Shown here piece by piece: positions 32,506-43,350 of a stretch of DNA of 64,000 bases. Every line of letters starts with the position of its first letter. Within the stretch, counting starts at the first letter, position 1. A model generated the notes under the pieces. It did no database searches. It saw nothing but the letters and a program-made list of their open reading frames with translations, and had not been told where the DNA came from. The stretch covers positions 186,001 to 250,000 of the forward strand of contig JADCRB010000025.1 of the NCBI GenBank assembly GCA_021464245.1. The letters are read 5' to 3'. The position numbers and the translations under genes were made by a program. Origin of the DNA: Carallia brachiata. Taxonomy: Eukaryota; Streptophyta; Magnoliopsida; Malpighiales; Rhizophoraceae.

Positions 32506-33446
32506 TCATCCTTTTGGCACTATCCATTTCTGGCATACGGCAACAACTGTAGCCTGGATTTCTGACTTTGCAAGAGAAGTGGCCAGGTTAGCCAACGCGT
32601 CTGCCTGAGTGTTTTCTCGTCGAGGCACATGCTCCAAGGTGATGCTTTCAAATTCATCCATTAGCTGTCGAGCACGTTGATGGTAAGGCGCAAGGTCCTC
32701 TTTCTTCACATCATACAATCCTGTAAGTTGGTTGATGACGAGCTGGGAATCTCCATGGACTTCTATAGTTGGAATCTTCATATCGACAGCCATTTGAAGA
32801 CCAATGATCAAAGCCTGGTATTCAGCAACATTATTTGAACATAACTCACCGAGAATGATAGCATATGGTAGTATTTGTCGTTGAGGAGTGACAAACACTA
32901 TGCCGGCACCAGCACCATCACGCCTTGCTGCACCATCAAAGAACATCGTCCATGGTGGCAGTGTCTCAATGTAAAAGACCTCTTCATCTGGAAGATCATC
33001 TGTGAACTCCCAATCTGACGGAACAGGGTGATCTGCAAGGAAGTCTGCTAGAGCTTGTCCTTTGACTGCTTTTTGAGGCACGTAGACAATGTCGTAGCTT
33101 TGTAGGATTACTGCCCACTTGGCAAGTCGTCCTGACAAGATTGGTCTGGATAAGATATATTTGACAGGATCAGCTCTGGCAATGAGACGTACCGTGTGAG
33201 CTTGCATGTAGTGCCTCAGCTTGTCAATGGCAAAGAACAGTGCTAGACATGTCTTTTCAATGGGCGAATAACTCAGCTCCGGACCGTTTAGTGTTCTGCT
33301 CAAGTAGTACAGGGCAACTTCCTTTCCCTGCTCGTTTTCCTGTGCAAGCAAGGCTCCCAAAGATCTTTCCTGCGCTGCAATGTAGAGAATCAACGACTTT
33401 CCTTGAATTGGAGCACCTAGGACCGGTGGATTGGAAAGGTACTTCT
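32506..33446 (-). pseudogene. pol: Tat tandem RNase H domains (degenerate RNase H plus archaeal-type RNase H)
   Basis: The frame 33393-32506 holds two domains. The first (AAQERSLGALLAQENEQGK, LSYSPIEKTCLALFFAIDKL, GQALADFLADHP) is the usual Ty3/gypsy RNase H position, but the first catalytic Asp is missing (AAQERS where CDAS is usual). The second, from ~33000 on, keeps all acidic positions: MFFDGAARRDGAGAGIVF, NNVAEYQALIIGLQ, VHGDSQLVINQL and TQADALANLATSLA. This is the archaeal-like RNase H typical of Tat elements, which presumably supplies activity. The frame ends near the usual linker to integrase. Confidence 0.9.
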
Positions 33447-34664
33447 TTATGCTTCAAAGGCTTTGCTGCAAGCTTCGTCCCACTCGAAGTTGACATCCTT
33501 CTTCATCAACCGATGGAAAGGTTGACATCTCCCAGCTAAATTGGAGATGAAACGGCGAATGTAGGCCAGCTTTCCTTGTAGACTTCGCAGCTCGTGCAGG
33601 TTTTTAGGTTCAGGCATCTTTTGAATTGCCTCAACCTTTGACTGATCAACTTCGATTCCACGATGGCGCACCACGAACCCAAGAAACTTTCCTGATGTGA
33701 CACCGAATGCGCACTTGAGAGGGTTCATTTTGAGCTGATGCCTCCGAAGTCTTTCGAACACTGTCTTGAGATCCTCGAGGTGGTCTTTGCGCTTCTTAGT
33801 CTTTACAACTAAGTCATCAACATAACATTCTACAATCTTGTGCAGCATGTCATCAAAAATTTTTTGCATAGCACGTTGATAAGTGGCGCCAGCATTTTTA
33901 ATCCAAACGGCATAACTTTGTAGCAGTATATACCTTTTGGGGTGCGGAATGCTGTCAACTCCTCGTCTTCTGGTGCCATTCTGATTTGGTTATAGCCTGA
34001 AGAACCATCCATGAAAGACAATGCTTCGTGACCCGTTGTTGCATCGACTGTGATCTCCGTTATGGGCAATGGAAAGTCATCTTTCGGGCAGGCCTTGTTA
34101 AGATCTCGAAAATCAACACATACCCTCAACTGTCCATTCTTCTTTCTTACCGGGACAATGTTGGCAATCCACGTTGGGTAGGTGACCTCTCGGATGAAGC
34201 CGCGCATTGATCAGCTTGTTCACCTCCTCCTCGATTTGTGGAATGAGTTCCGGGCGGAACCGTCGTTGTGGCTGCTTGACAGAACGAACACCCTTCTTTA
34301 CTGCTAGACGATGCACCGCAATTTTTGGGTCAAGTCCAGGCATTTCTTTGTAACTCCATGCGAACACGTCCCTGTATTGACTTAATACCTGAACATATTC
34401 TTGCTCTTCTTCTGCAGTAAGTAAAGCACTTACAAATGTAGGTCGAGGATCTTCCGGAGAGCCAAGATTGACCTCCTTGAGTTCATCAACAGTTGCTTGG
34501 CCACCATCTTCAAGTTCCGGGGGAGCCTCCTTCACTTCACCATCTGATGAGTCGGAATCAGCCTCCTCGCTGATTGTGACATGAAATGGAACCTCTGACT
34601 TCACCTTCTTTGTTTGATTGGATAAGCCTATCTTGTCTGGTTGTGGTGGTGATGGCACGTGCAT
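33447..34664 (-). pseudogene. pol: Tat reverse transcriptase
   Basis: Encoded in three frames. 34664-34113 gives the N-terminal part (YRDVFAWSYKEMPGLDPKIA, RRFRPELIPQIEEEVNKLI). 34207-33830 gives PVRKKNGQLRVCVDFRDLNK, FMDGSSGYNQIRMAPEDEE and YCYKVMPFGL. 33869-33447 gives the catalytic VECYVDDLVVKTKKRKDH and the thumb (GFVVRHRGIEVDQSKVEAI). Breaks fall near 34200 and 33905. The YVDD motif is intact, but the protein is not continuous. Confidence 0.92.
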
Positions 34665-34699
34665 CAGCTGCTCGGCTTCGGCTCTTTAGCGTGATCCGC

Positions 34700-35735
34700 A
34701 CAGGTGACTTCTCCTGATAGCCTAAGCCAGGTCGGGACTGTGATGTTTGAGAAGCGGCCATGTGTGGACGGCAGCGTACCCATTGTGCTCGGGTTTGAGA
34801 AGTCATAGCCCGCCTTTGCCAAAAGCTTGTATGCATTAGGATCAAATCCTTCATGTGTTCTTCTTTCTGGAAGTGAGCCGCCTTCGACTGCCCCCGTGTG
34901 TGGTTTGACGAAGCCTTTTAATGGTTTTGAGACAAAACCGGCTCAATCTTTGGTATCGGCAGAGTGTAAGTCTCCTTCAGGTTGTGCAGCTCCTTTGTTT
35001 TGGGTTGGCTATGACCTTGCTCCTGTTTAAGATCAATACAATAAGAGAAAGGGGGTTGACCTTCTGAGCGTCGTGACTTCGGCACATAGCGTAGGACTGG
35101 AGTGGAGCTTGAAGATGCAACATCCTTCGGACGGTTCAGCAGGCTGTGGCAGCTTTTCATTTGTTGGAGCCTGGGTTGGCATTGGCAGGTTCTTCGACAG
35201 CTTTTCCCTTTTTGTGGATGCCCCCAGTCCAAGTAGCTTTTGATGGAATGATCTCCGGATTGTCTGTGTCGTGTAGAAGACTGCATCCGCCAAATGTGAT
35301 TCAGCATCATCGAACGGCTTTAAGTCAGCATTGACCTTTTGAACGCCACCATTGTAGTACTTGAAGCACTGATGCAGGCTTGAGAGCACAACTCCATTTC
35401 CATGAATCCACGGTCGTCCTAGCAACATCTTATATGTGTACGTGCATCAATCACGTGAAATAGAGTGCTAGAAGTGAGATTACCGATAGTTAGCTCCAAG
35501 CGAATCATCCCAATTGCTTTCTGTCCTCCTTGATTAAAGCCATGAATCATCAGACGGCTGTCTGATAACTCATCAACACCGATGCCGAGCTCCTTTATGG
35601 TGGATTTTGGGATAATATTGACTGCCGAACCATCGTCGATCAGAATACGTCGGACCTTCTGTTCTCTCACATAGCCTGATACATACAGCGGCCGATTGTG
35701 GGGTTTGGACCCCAGCAGGAGATCCTCATCTGAAA
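34700..35735 (-). pseudogene. pol: Tat protease region
   Basis: The frame 35670-35419 carries the aspartic protease active site (RRILIDDGSAVNIIPKSTIK, with DDG in place of DTG/DSG, as is common in this lineage). The flap/C-terminal motif MLLGRPWIHGNGVV is in a second frame (35428-35033). Breaks occur near 35735 (from gag) and 35435. Between 35030 and 34664 only scattered protein-like pieces in several frames are seen (for example 34854-34558). Confidence 0.8.
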
Positions 35736-36377
35736 ATGAGATAGCAGAGTAACATCCGACGTGATTTTGGGCCGTCTGTTGCTCCGCTGAGTTAGATCAT
35801 TTGATGGCTGAGATTCAGCTGAGGTCTGGAGAGTATTGCGACTTGATTTTGCCACACTTCTGTTGATTGCAAAGGTAAACAGCTGAGGGTTAGCGAGAAG
35901 GGTTTGGAGAGCTTCATATACCTTCTCCGTTGTCGACTTTTTGTTGTCGAGCGGCTCCTCCTTACGGTGTGTCACCTCTTCTGATGGTTTTGAAGTGATG
36001 GTGGTCTGGTTTGCGAGGTTTGCCTTCCTGGTCCAGAATGATTTTATTCTGGCTTTGAGCTTCATGATTAGCTCCTTCAGGACGAAACACTTCTCGGTTG
36101 GATGACTTACTATCCGGTGATATTTGCAGAATCTCGGATCGCTGACTCGATCCTTTTCATTCGGCCGCTTGCACTCTGGGAGTTCGATCAGCTTCGCCTC
36201 CAGGAGTTGGTCAAGGATGTCGGGAACGTCTGAGTCGGGGAATGGATACTGCTTCTGCTCCAGCTCTCGCAATGTCACCTTCCGCCTTTCCTGTTGTTTT
36301 GGCTGAGTTATTTGGGTCGGAGGATTTACCTTAGCTTTGGCGCCCACTTTTACTGGTGCGGCTTCAACAGTCATCAC
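35667..36377 (-). pseudogene. gag: Tat gag, C-terminal part with zinc-knuckle-like CCHC variant
   Basis: Frame of 236 residues with a basic, proline-rich start, the KVTLRELEQKQYPFPDSDV segment, and CKYHRIVSHPTEKCFVLKEL. The last is the short Cys/His motif (CX2HX8-9C-type) typical of Tat gag in place of a canonical CCHC knuckle. It is followed by low-complexity linker sequence leading to protease in another frame. Confidence 0.8.
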
Positions 36378-37674
36378 TTCTTTCCTTTTCCGGAGCTGTT
36401 GGGTTTCTTAATCTCCCTTCTGCCCCCTTGCTGGTCCAACTGGATGGGAACCGTGCCTCCGGAAGTCTGGATGCTTATCTCCATATCATGTGCGCGGGTC
36501 GCCAGTTCTTCAAAGTTCGGGGTTTGACACCCTGCAGGATGTATAACAGCTCCCAATGCATTCCTGGATGCACATCTCCACGGCAGAAGTCTCCGTCAGG
36601 CGATCTTTGCAGTCCAAGCTGAGGGCACGCCATCTGTTGATGTATTCGACAACGGGCTCTCCTTTCCTTTGTTTGGTGCTGGTAAGCTCCATCATACTTA
36701 CCGTCCTTCGAGTGCTGAAAAATCTGTTGAGAAACTCTCGTTGTAGCTGTTCCCAACTATCGATCGATTCTGGTTCAAGATTTATGAACCAGGTGAAAGC
36801 GGTCTCCCTGAGTGAACGAACAAACTGCTTCACCAAGAGATCTCCATAAGTCCCTGCGGTTTTGCAGGTTTCAACGAAGTGGGCGATGTGCTGTTTGGGA
36901 TCGCCTCGTCCGTCGAATTGTTGAAATTTGGGCGGCTGGTAGCCCAGGGGCATGTTGAGACTTTCGATCCGTCTAGTGTACGGTTTGACGTACATCTGTG
37001 ATCCTTGGAAGGATGTAGCTTGTTGCAGTCGGATCGTATTGGCTATCATTTCCTGCAATTGTTGAACAGATAGCGAAGCTACAGAATTTGAGGGTGGCAG
37101 CTGTGTAGAACTACCTGGTCGCTTTTCTGCAGTGAAGGCGTCGGCTGGTGTGGCTTCTGGAGTGAAACCGGGTGGATATGGTTGCTCCTCGCGGATTTCG
37201 GGATCAACTTGGATCGAAGCTTTTCCTTTGAGAGCTGCGATCTGTTGATCTTTTTCCTCTACGACTCTGATCAGCTGCAAAATTTTATTTTCCAATTCTG
37301 AAATTCTTTCCTCTGTGCTGGTTGTGTTGGTCATCATGACGGCAACAGATGAGGCTCCGGGAAAGATTGGGGGAGAAAACTCTTCTGATTCTTCTGTGTG
37401 AGTCAGATTTTGTTGAGCAGGCTTCGTCGTGTTGCCCCCGATTTCGATCGGGGTGGGTGATCGACTCCTCCATGCGGCAAGAGAGTCTGGGGAGAGATCC
37501 TGTTGTGCAAGCTGTGAACTCTCCATTTCGACATTTTGTCGGGTTTGGACAGCAAGAAAATTGTGTCCGTCCCCGGGTTTCTGGACCTGCGTACCCAAGT
37601 AGGGTAGTTGATGCAGGCAATGGAGCCGTTGCCTTCTTTTTTGTGGCAGCAGTTGTACTCCTTTTCGGTGCCAT
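36374..37674 (-). pseudogene. gag: Tat gag, N-terminal and capsid part
   Basis: A likely start, MAPKRSTTAATKKKA, at 37674 lies in a different frame from the long 362-residue frame (37598-36510). The long frame carries a coiled-coil-like stretch (RISELENKILQLIRVVEEKD), MPLGYQPPKFQQFDGRGDP, the retrotransposon gag core (FVRSLRETAFTWFINLEPES, WEQLQREFLNRFFSTRR) and VVEYINRWRALSLDC. It then falls apart: MHWELLYILQGVKPRT and FEELATRAHDMEISIQTSGG are each in a new frame (36600-36400). Gag forms the particle that packages the RNA. Confidence 0.88.
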
Positions 37675-37694
37675 TTGATGTGTTGAACACCTGT

Positions 37695-37835
37695 AAAAAT
37701 TTTTTTTTTTTTTTTTTTACTTTTTTTTTTACTTTTTACTTTTACCTTTTTTTACTTTTTACTTTTTACTTTTTTTTTTTTTACTTTTTACTTTTACTTT
37801 TTTTTTTTACTTTTTTTTTTTTCTCGGCTCCCATT
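37695..37835. repeat. T-rich tract (A-rich on the sense strand) before gag
   Basis: T-runs broken by AC steps (TTTTTACTTTTTACTTTTAC). In the sense direction it lies between the primer binding site and the gag start, so the message has an A-rich leader. It mirrors the A-rich tract after pol. Confidence 0.95.
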
Positions 37836-37879
37836 TTACCTCTTTTTTTCTTAGGAACAAGAGATAGGAGGTGAAGTGG

Positions 37880-37902
37880 TCCCATCGGGCGTGCCAAAAA
37901 TT
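37880..37902 (-). promoter_or_regulatory. Candidate primer binding site
   Basis: On the sense strand TTTTTGGCACGCCCGATGGG follows the 5' LTR end (CTTTACA) by two bases. The position fits a tRNA primer site. I did not assign the tRNA. Confidence 0.6.
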
Positions 37903-38607
37903 TGTAAAGCGTAAATTTCGAGCCTAAAACAATTAAACTCGAAAATACAAAAATAATTTACAAATAAAAATTGTAAAAAATGAAAGGAAATTTACGTGGG
38001 GTCGATCTCCGTAGATCCTCCGATTAGTGTTCCTTTGTAATTTAGTCAAGGGCCGTGAAGGCTTAATTTTGACCGAGAGATGGTGAATTTCCACAGCGTG
38101 AACTTGAACTGTAGGAAATGGATCCCACTGAGGGCCGAGGCTTGATCTCAAGTGGATTAGTTGAACTCCGGTGAGGGCCGTAGGAGGCTTGATCCCACTC
38201 GGACTGGATGGACTTCGGTGAGGGCCGTAGGAGGCTTGATCTCACTCGGATATTTAATATCTTGGGTTTTTGATTTAGCGGATCCAATTTAGTGGCAGCT
38301 AGAGAGCATACACCCAAAATATTTAGAGAGAGAAAGGAAGAGATGCAAAGCTTTAGAAGATGAATGATTTGCTTTGCTTGGGATGATTTGAAAGGCTTTG
38401 AGGGGATCCCTATTTATAGGGTTTTGGGGGAGGATGGATGCCAAAATTGTATGACTTGGATCATACATGGCAAGGGCCCTCTTTGGTGGTTGAATTTTGA
38501 CATTTTGCATGGTCATCAACCAAATGAAAATCATCATTTTCATATGCATGCACTTGTTGCTTTCATGTAGGGCATACATTGATTCTTTTTTTTTTTTGGT
38601 GTTTACA
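37903..38607 (-). repeat. 5' LTR of the Tat element (705 bp)
   Basis: TGTAAAC...GCTTTACA on the sense strand, ~99% identical to the 3' LTR apart from the missing ~93 bp duplication and homopolymer length changes. TATA box at 38411-38418. Confidence 0.93.
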
Positions 38608-38612
38608 CCACC
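38608..38612. repeat. Target site duplication, right (CCACC)
   Basis: Partner of CCGCC at 28444-28448 with one transition. Confidence 0.7.
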
Positions 38613-41600
38613 ATCTTTCTAGCTAATTCTATGATTTATGACCAATATTTGGTGGCCAGGCTTTAAACTAAGAGCACAATCACGTAAGCAAGTAATTTGT
38701 AGTAATTAGTTAATTTAATAGTTTACTTATTTTTTTAAAATTTAATATATTTTTCACAACTCAATAATTCAGATTTTATGTGTTAAATTTATACTTATCA
38801 TTGTATACTTATATAATTTTCCCATTAAAGTTATAAAACCTTGGCTATAAACTGTAGGTTCCAATCTAATCCGGAGTTACCCAGTATGGACATGGAGGTG
38901 AGCATAACGGATAGCGGCATGGCGCCATCAATTTCCTTATCTTAACTTGCTTTCATAAGGTAGGGTGATAGGGTTTGAATATAATAACCTAGGTGCAGAT
39001 GATCCAAAAAAATATGTAAGTATAGGGTACAAATTTTTTGAGTCCACGATTAGATGTAGGGTGCAGGATACGCTTTTTAGGTCGTAAAAATAGCCAATAG
39101 ACTGATTTTTTTTTTTTTAATGATAATGAATGTCTTTCGGCCAAATTCTCGGTTAACTAACTCAGCACTCATCACCTTACCTTTTTACTTAAAACATAAA
39201 AAATATTTTAGTGATTCGAACTTGATACAGCATTTAATCCACACATAATTTAAGTTCGTCTTTATCACTAAACTAATTATAGGTGGTTTATATGTTAAAA
39301 ACAAAAAAAAAAAAACTTAGGCAGTTAATAGTTTGATATTTTTAAAAACACTTTTTGAACTTTTTTTTTTTTATTTATTTATTTTGAATAAAAAAATCAT
39401 CGTAGATATATAGTTCATCGGATGTGTAGACTGATACCAAAAGTTATTCGTTATATTCTCATTTAATTTCTCCAAAAGGGAGAACCCAATACCCAAATAC
39501 TGATAAAACCAAATAGACCTCATTCTACCCAATTTCAGTGCTAACTAATTTTAAACCAAATACCACACTGTAAAAATCTTGCCCACTTTATAAGAAAAAC
39601 GACGATAATAAAACTCGAATCTAAACCAATGTAGGAAGAGTTTAAGCCAAGTCATAAATACTTATAATTTTCTTACTTCTTTTGTCAACTTTAGTAAGAA
39701 CTTCATAAGATAGAGTACAACTCTAGGATAGAACAAAGAGGTGGGATCTTTATCCTATCCGGCCATTTGTCCATGCTCACCCCCAAACGGTTAACAAATA
39801 GGGCATCTCTTACTACATGATCTGCTTGATCCAAGTACAGAGATTGGGAGATACTAATAACTTTTACATGGCACATGAGACAATATATTCACATGTGGGG
39901 CGGTGCAAGGTTCTCTGTAGATGGTGAGAAACAGATGAAAAGAAGATTCACATTTCAACTAAATTAGTGAATAATCCATAAGAAATACTTACAATCACTG
40001 CATGTGCGGTTTAACTAGTTATAATCATTTCAATCTGTGTGAAAGATCACATGTTAGAATCTTGTCATGATTAAATAGTAGAACTGAATTTATAGCTATG
40101 AGTCTCATATGAGAAATGTTGTAACTATCCGGTCTCTTCTCGCTTCTCTCTCTCTTAAGTACAAAGTCGCAATAAACCCTGAAAAGACTATAAGATATCA
40201 TCCATATTTTTCTATTTTAAAAAAAAAAAAAAAAACTGACATCGTTAAAGAAAGCTGTGTATCATTATCTTTGTAGACATTATTCAATGTCTAAAACCCC
40301 TTGTCAACCTCAACAGCTAACTGAAAATAGGAGGGGGCCATCCATGTGATCCACTATCCAACAAGGAGTCGACATATCACCATTTTGATGTTTGCAATTT
40401 GTCCCCATGTCTATGAACTTTGAACGTCAGCATTTTCGGTGGAAACTCCACAATTTAGAACCTTCATATCAAGACAAAGCCTTTTCTGCATGTAATAATA
40501 AATATTGAAAATTTCTTGGATGAAGCAATCGACACCATGTAAATTTCAGCCAAAATGTAGATGCTAAGGGTAAGGTTGGTATACTTGACCGTGTCTCAAA
40601 AAATTTTTCAGTTAAGTGGCCACGATTATACTTAAATTCGAGACCTTCAGCAATATAAACGACCTCAATACTATTAAACTACAGCTCACTGCGAATCAAG
40701 TCCACCTTTCTCGCTATGGTAGCCACACCTTAGATTCTAGCCCAGGTATCTTCACCGACATGACGAACTTTTCACTTCTTTCCATGTTATGTTTAATTTA
40801 TCTTAGTAACTATTAGTACAGCAGGTCTCATATATTAACCAACGTACATAGCAAACCATCGAGTTTACTATGATTGAATGAGAAATTCCCTAACATGATA
40901 AACATTCAGAGTATGGCTGCGAATTCTCTATGCCCAATGTCAACATGTGGCAATCATGCCAATGTAGCAAGATTTTCTTCCATGTGCAAGACGATAACCA
41001 TTTTTCCTCTTCAATGCCCCCTTCCCCCCACACACCCCCCCCCCCCGCCCCAAAAAAAACCTTCAGGGCAATGTAAGTTGTTCTCTATATGTCATACGTA
41101 CTAATAATTTTTTTGGTATTAGATCTAATATTTATAAATTATATTAAGTCTCGACTAATCTGATTCAAACTTTTGTCAGACCTTTTTAAGGAAGAGCTTT
41201 CTAGTGTCTTTTTTTCATACGTAATACTCAAACTTGACTTTACTTTAAAAAAAAGAGGTCTTTTTACTCGATCAACGAACATTAGTGTCATAGTTACTAT
41301 GTTGTCCACTTGATTGCCCCTTCATGTGGACAAAGACCACGATAAAAATAAAATAAAAAAAAAAAAAAACATAACTAATTGACTCTTGGCCAAATAATAC
41401 TGAAGATCGTTTTTTAAGACCTATCAAAATGAGTTTGAATTTTAGTATCATAATCTTGAATACTAAAAAAAAAAAAAAAAGAGGATATGAACAGAAGCCA
41501 AACTAGTGGCACCAAAAAACCAATACTAATTTAATCAAGTCGAAAAGGGGGGAGCGATTGAGGGCTGCATGTGGGTCTGCGGTGGTCCTCTGGGGCCAAA

Positions 41601-41784
41601 GGTGGGCGGGGGCTGAGCTTGGCGGTTGGTAATTAGTATTCTTCTCATTTTTCTCTCTCTCCATTACCAGAGCCAGCACATGGGCAGTTTGTTTTTCTCA
41701 AGTCAGCTCGTGTGGCTTTTTTGGCCGGCTGTTAAACCCCATCTACTGTCACCACTGTCTAAATTTAACTTCCTTAGTTTTGTC
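38613..41784. other. Intergenic DNA between the Tat element and the expansin gene
   Basis: No gene recognised. It holds A/T runs, a C-run (41030-41050), a SINE-like piece near 40600-40690 and pyrimidine-rich DNA near the expansin promoter. Short frames (40616-40816, 40874-41104) show no known motif. Confidence 0.5.
40600..40692 (-). repeat. tRNA-like SINE candidate
   Basis: On the - strand, GAGCTGTAGTTTAATAGTAT then AAGGTCTCGAATTTAAGT resemble A- and B-box spacing of a tRNA-derived SINE. No poly(A) or target duplication was established. Confidence 0.3.
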
Positions 41785-41792
41785 TATAAATA
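41785..41792 (+). promoter_or_regulatory. TATA box of the expansin gene
   Basis: TATAAATA in TGTCTATAAATACCG, ~148 bp before the ATG at 41940. Spacing is reasonable for a plant promoter with a 5' leader of roughly 110-120 bases. Motif only. Confidence 0.65.
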
Positions 41793-41939
41793 CCGACCAC
41801 TCTTTCATGTTCCGCAATTGCAACAACAATAACAACAACAGAAAGCAAATTTCACTTGTTCTTTCACAACCAAGTTGGCTATTGGCTCTGTTCTGTAGTG
41901 TAATTATCACAATCAAATCAAAAAACTTGGCAGAAAACA

Positions 41940-43350
41940 ATGGCAGCTGCAACATTTTCTTTATGTGTAGTTCTCTTCAGTTGCTTGTTCGTTTTAAACA
42001 TTAATGGCATTTTGGCTGATTATGGAGGGTGGGAGAGCGCTCATGCCACTTTCTATGGAGGTGGGGATGCATCTGGCACAATGGGTAAGTCATTGAATTA
42101 CTATTTTCTTTTTAAATTGTTCATTAAATTTTTTTAATTAAGTCACAAAATTGTGCCTTTTTTTATTATTTCAAGTCTCTTAATTAATTGTTGACTAAAA
42201 TTAATATGTGCAGGAGGAGCATGTGGATATGGGAATCTGTACAGCCAAGGCTATGGAACAAACACTGCAGCACTGAGCACAGCATTGTTCAACAATGGCT
42301 TGAGCTGTGGCGCTTGTTATGAGATGAGATGCAATGATGACCCCAGATGGTGTCTTCCTGGCACCATTACTGTCACTGCTACAAATTTCTGCCCACCAAA
42401 CCTTGCATTGCCTAATAACAATGGCGGCTGGTGCAATCCCCCTCTCCAGCACTTTGATTTGGCTGAGCCTGCTTTCTTGCAAATTGCACAATACCGTGCT
42501 GGAATTGTCCCTGTTTCCTTTAGAAGGTTAGCAATTTATGCTGTGATCGTTATATTTACTCGTTTATGAGTGTAGCATACATTTATTTTTAGAGCCGTCG
42601 TATACAGTCACGACTAAAAGTGATAGAGGCTAACACAATAATTTTGTAGTTTTTTTAATCATGTGTATTATACATCAAATTGAGATTATTGTATATAAAT
42701 CTTAATTATATATCATGAATATAACGACACTTAAATATATTGTATATCAAATTAACCTCGATACATATAAAACTAAATTTTAAAAAAATTTAAAAATTAA
42801 TCAAACTTACTAAGAGTTTCACCGCTTCCTCTTTCACTGTCTTTCTCTCCCTTCTTATGTTGCGTATCCCACACCCGTCCAGTCAACATTTCCGTTATTT
42901 TTATCTCGCAGAATTGGGTGTCATTTGATTTTTTTTCAACTTGGTCATACTTTAGAATTGAATCAAATTAAAAAAAATTTGGGTATAATAAATACATATC
43001 ATATAATAGAAATTTACTAATTTTTTTTTTATTTATGTTTTGGCAGGGTGCCTTGTGTGAAGAAGGGAGGAATAAGATTTACCATCAATGGTCATTCTTA
43101 CTTCAACCTGGTCTTGATCACCAATGTTGCCGGTGCAGGAGATCTTCATGCAGTTTCGATCAAAGGGTCCAAAACAGGATGGCAACCCATGTCAAGGAAC
43201 TGGGGTCAGAATTGGCAGAGCAACTCGTACCTCAATGGTCAAAGCCTGTCCTTCCAAGTCACTGCCAGTGATGGTAGGACTGTCACAGCCTACGACGTGG
43301 TGCCTGCTGGTTGGCAGTTTGGTCAGACCTTTGAAGGTGGTCAATTCTAG
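41940..43350 (+). CDS. EXPA: Alpha-expansin (EXPA), three exons, 253 aa
   Basis: Secreted cell-wall protein that loosens contacts between cellulose and other wall polysaccharides without cutting them, allowing wall extension. Exons: 41940-42084, 42214-42526 and 43047-43350 (stop TAG). Introns are GT-AG, and the sum is exactly 254 codons. Residues 1-26 form a signal peptide ([19 protein letters not shown]). The mature start is [20 protein letters not shown], followed by the double-psi beta-barrel domain with GACGYGN (50-56), the cysteine series and HFD (128-130). FRRVPC follows at 151-156, then the C-terminal CBM63 domain with aromatic residues ([23 protein letters not shown]). Introns after GTMG and within FRR match the usual EXPA positions. 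It resembles the EXPA2/EXPA8 type, though I cannot fix the orthologue. Length and motifs are normal for the family, with no defect seen. Confidence 0.96.

Larger units (their letters stand above)
28449..38607 (-). mobile_element. Tat-lineage Ty3/gypsy LTR retrotransposon (young, ORFs broken)
   Basis: A 10.2 kb element on the - strand. In sense order: 5' LTR (37903-38607), candidate primer binding site, A-rich leader, gag, protease, reverse transcriptase, a degenerate RNase H, a second archaeal-type RNase H, integrase, A-rich tract, ~2 kb spacer, polypurine tract and 3' LTR (28449-29246). The second RNase H is the hallmark of the Tat lineage. The LTRs differ by only about 7 substitutions, all transitions, over ~700 aligned bases (~1%), so insertion is recent. 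Even so, gag-pol is split by at least nine frameshifts. Target duplications are CCGCC/CCACC. Confidence 0.93.

Noticed and set aside
37608..37874. Phenylalanine-rich ORF on +
   Set aside because: Product of the T-rich leader tract of the Tat element.
28449..38607. Endogenous pararetrovirus
   Set aside because: Clear LTRs, target duplications, a polypurine tract, integrase and a dual RNase H identify a Ty3/gypsy retrotransposon. No movement protein or viral coat motif seen.
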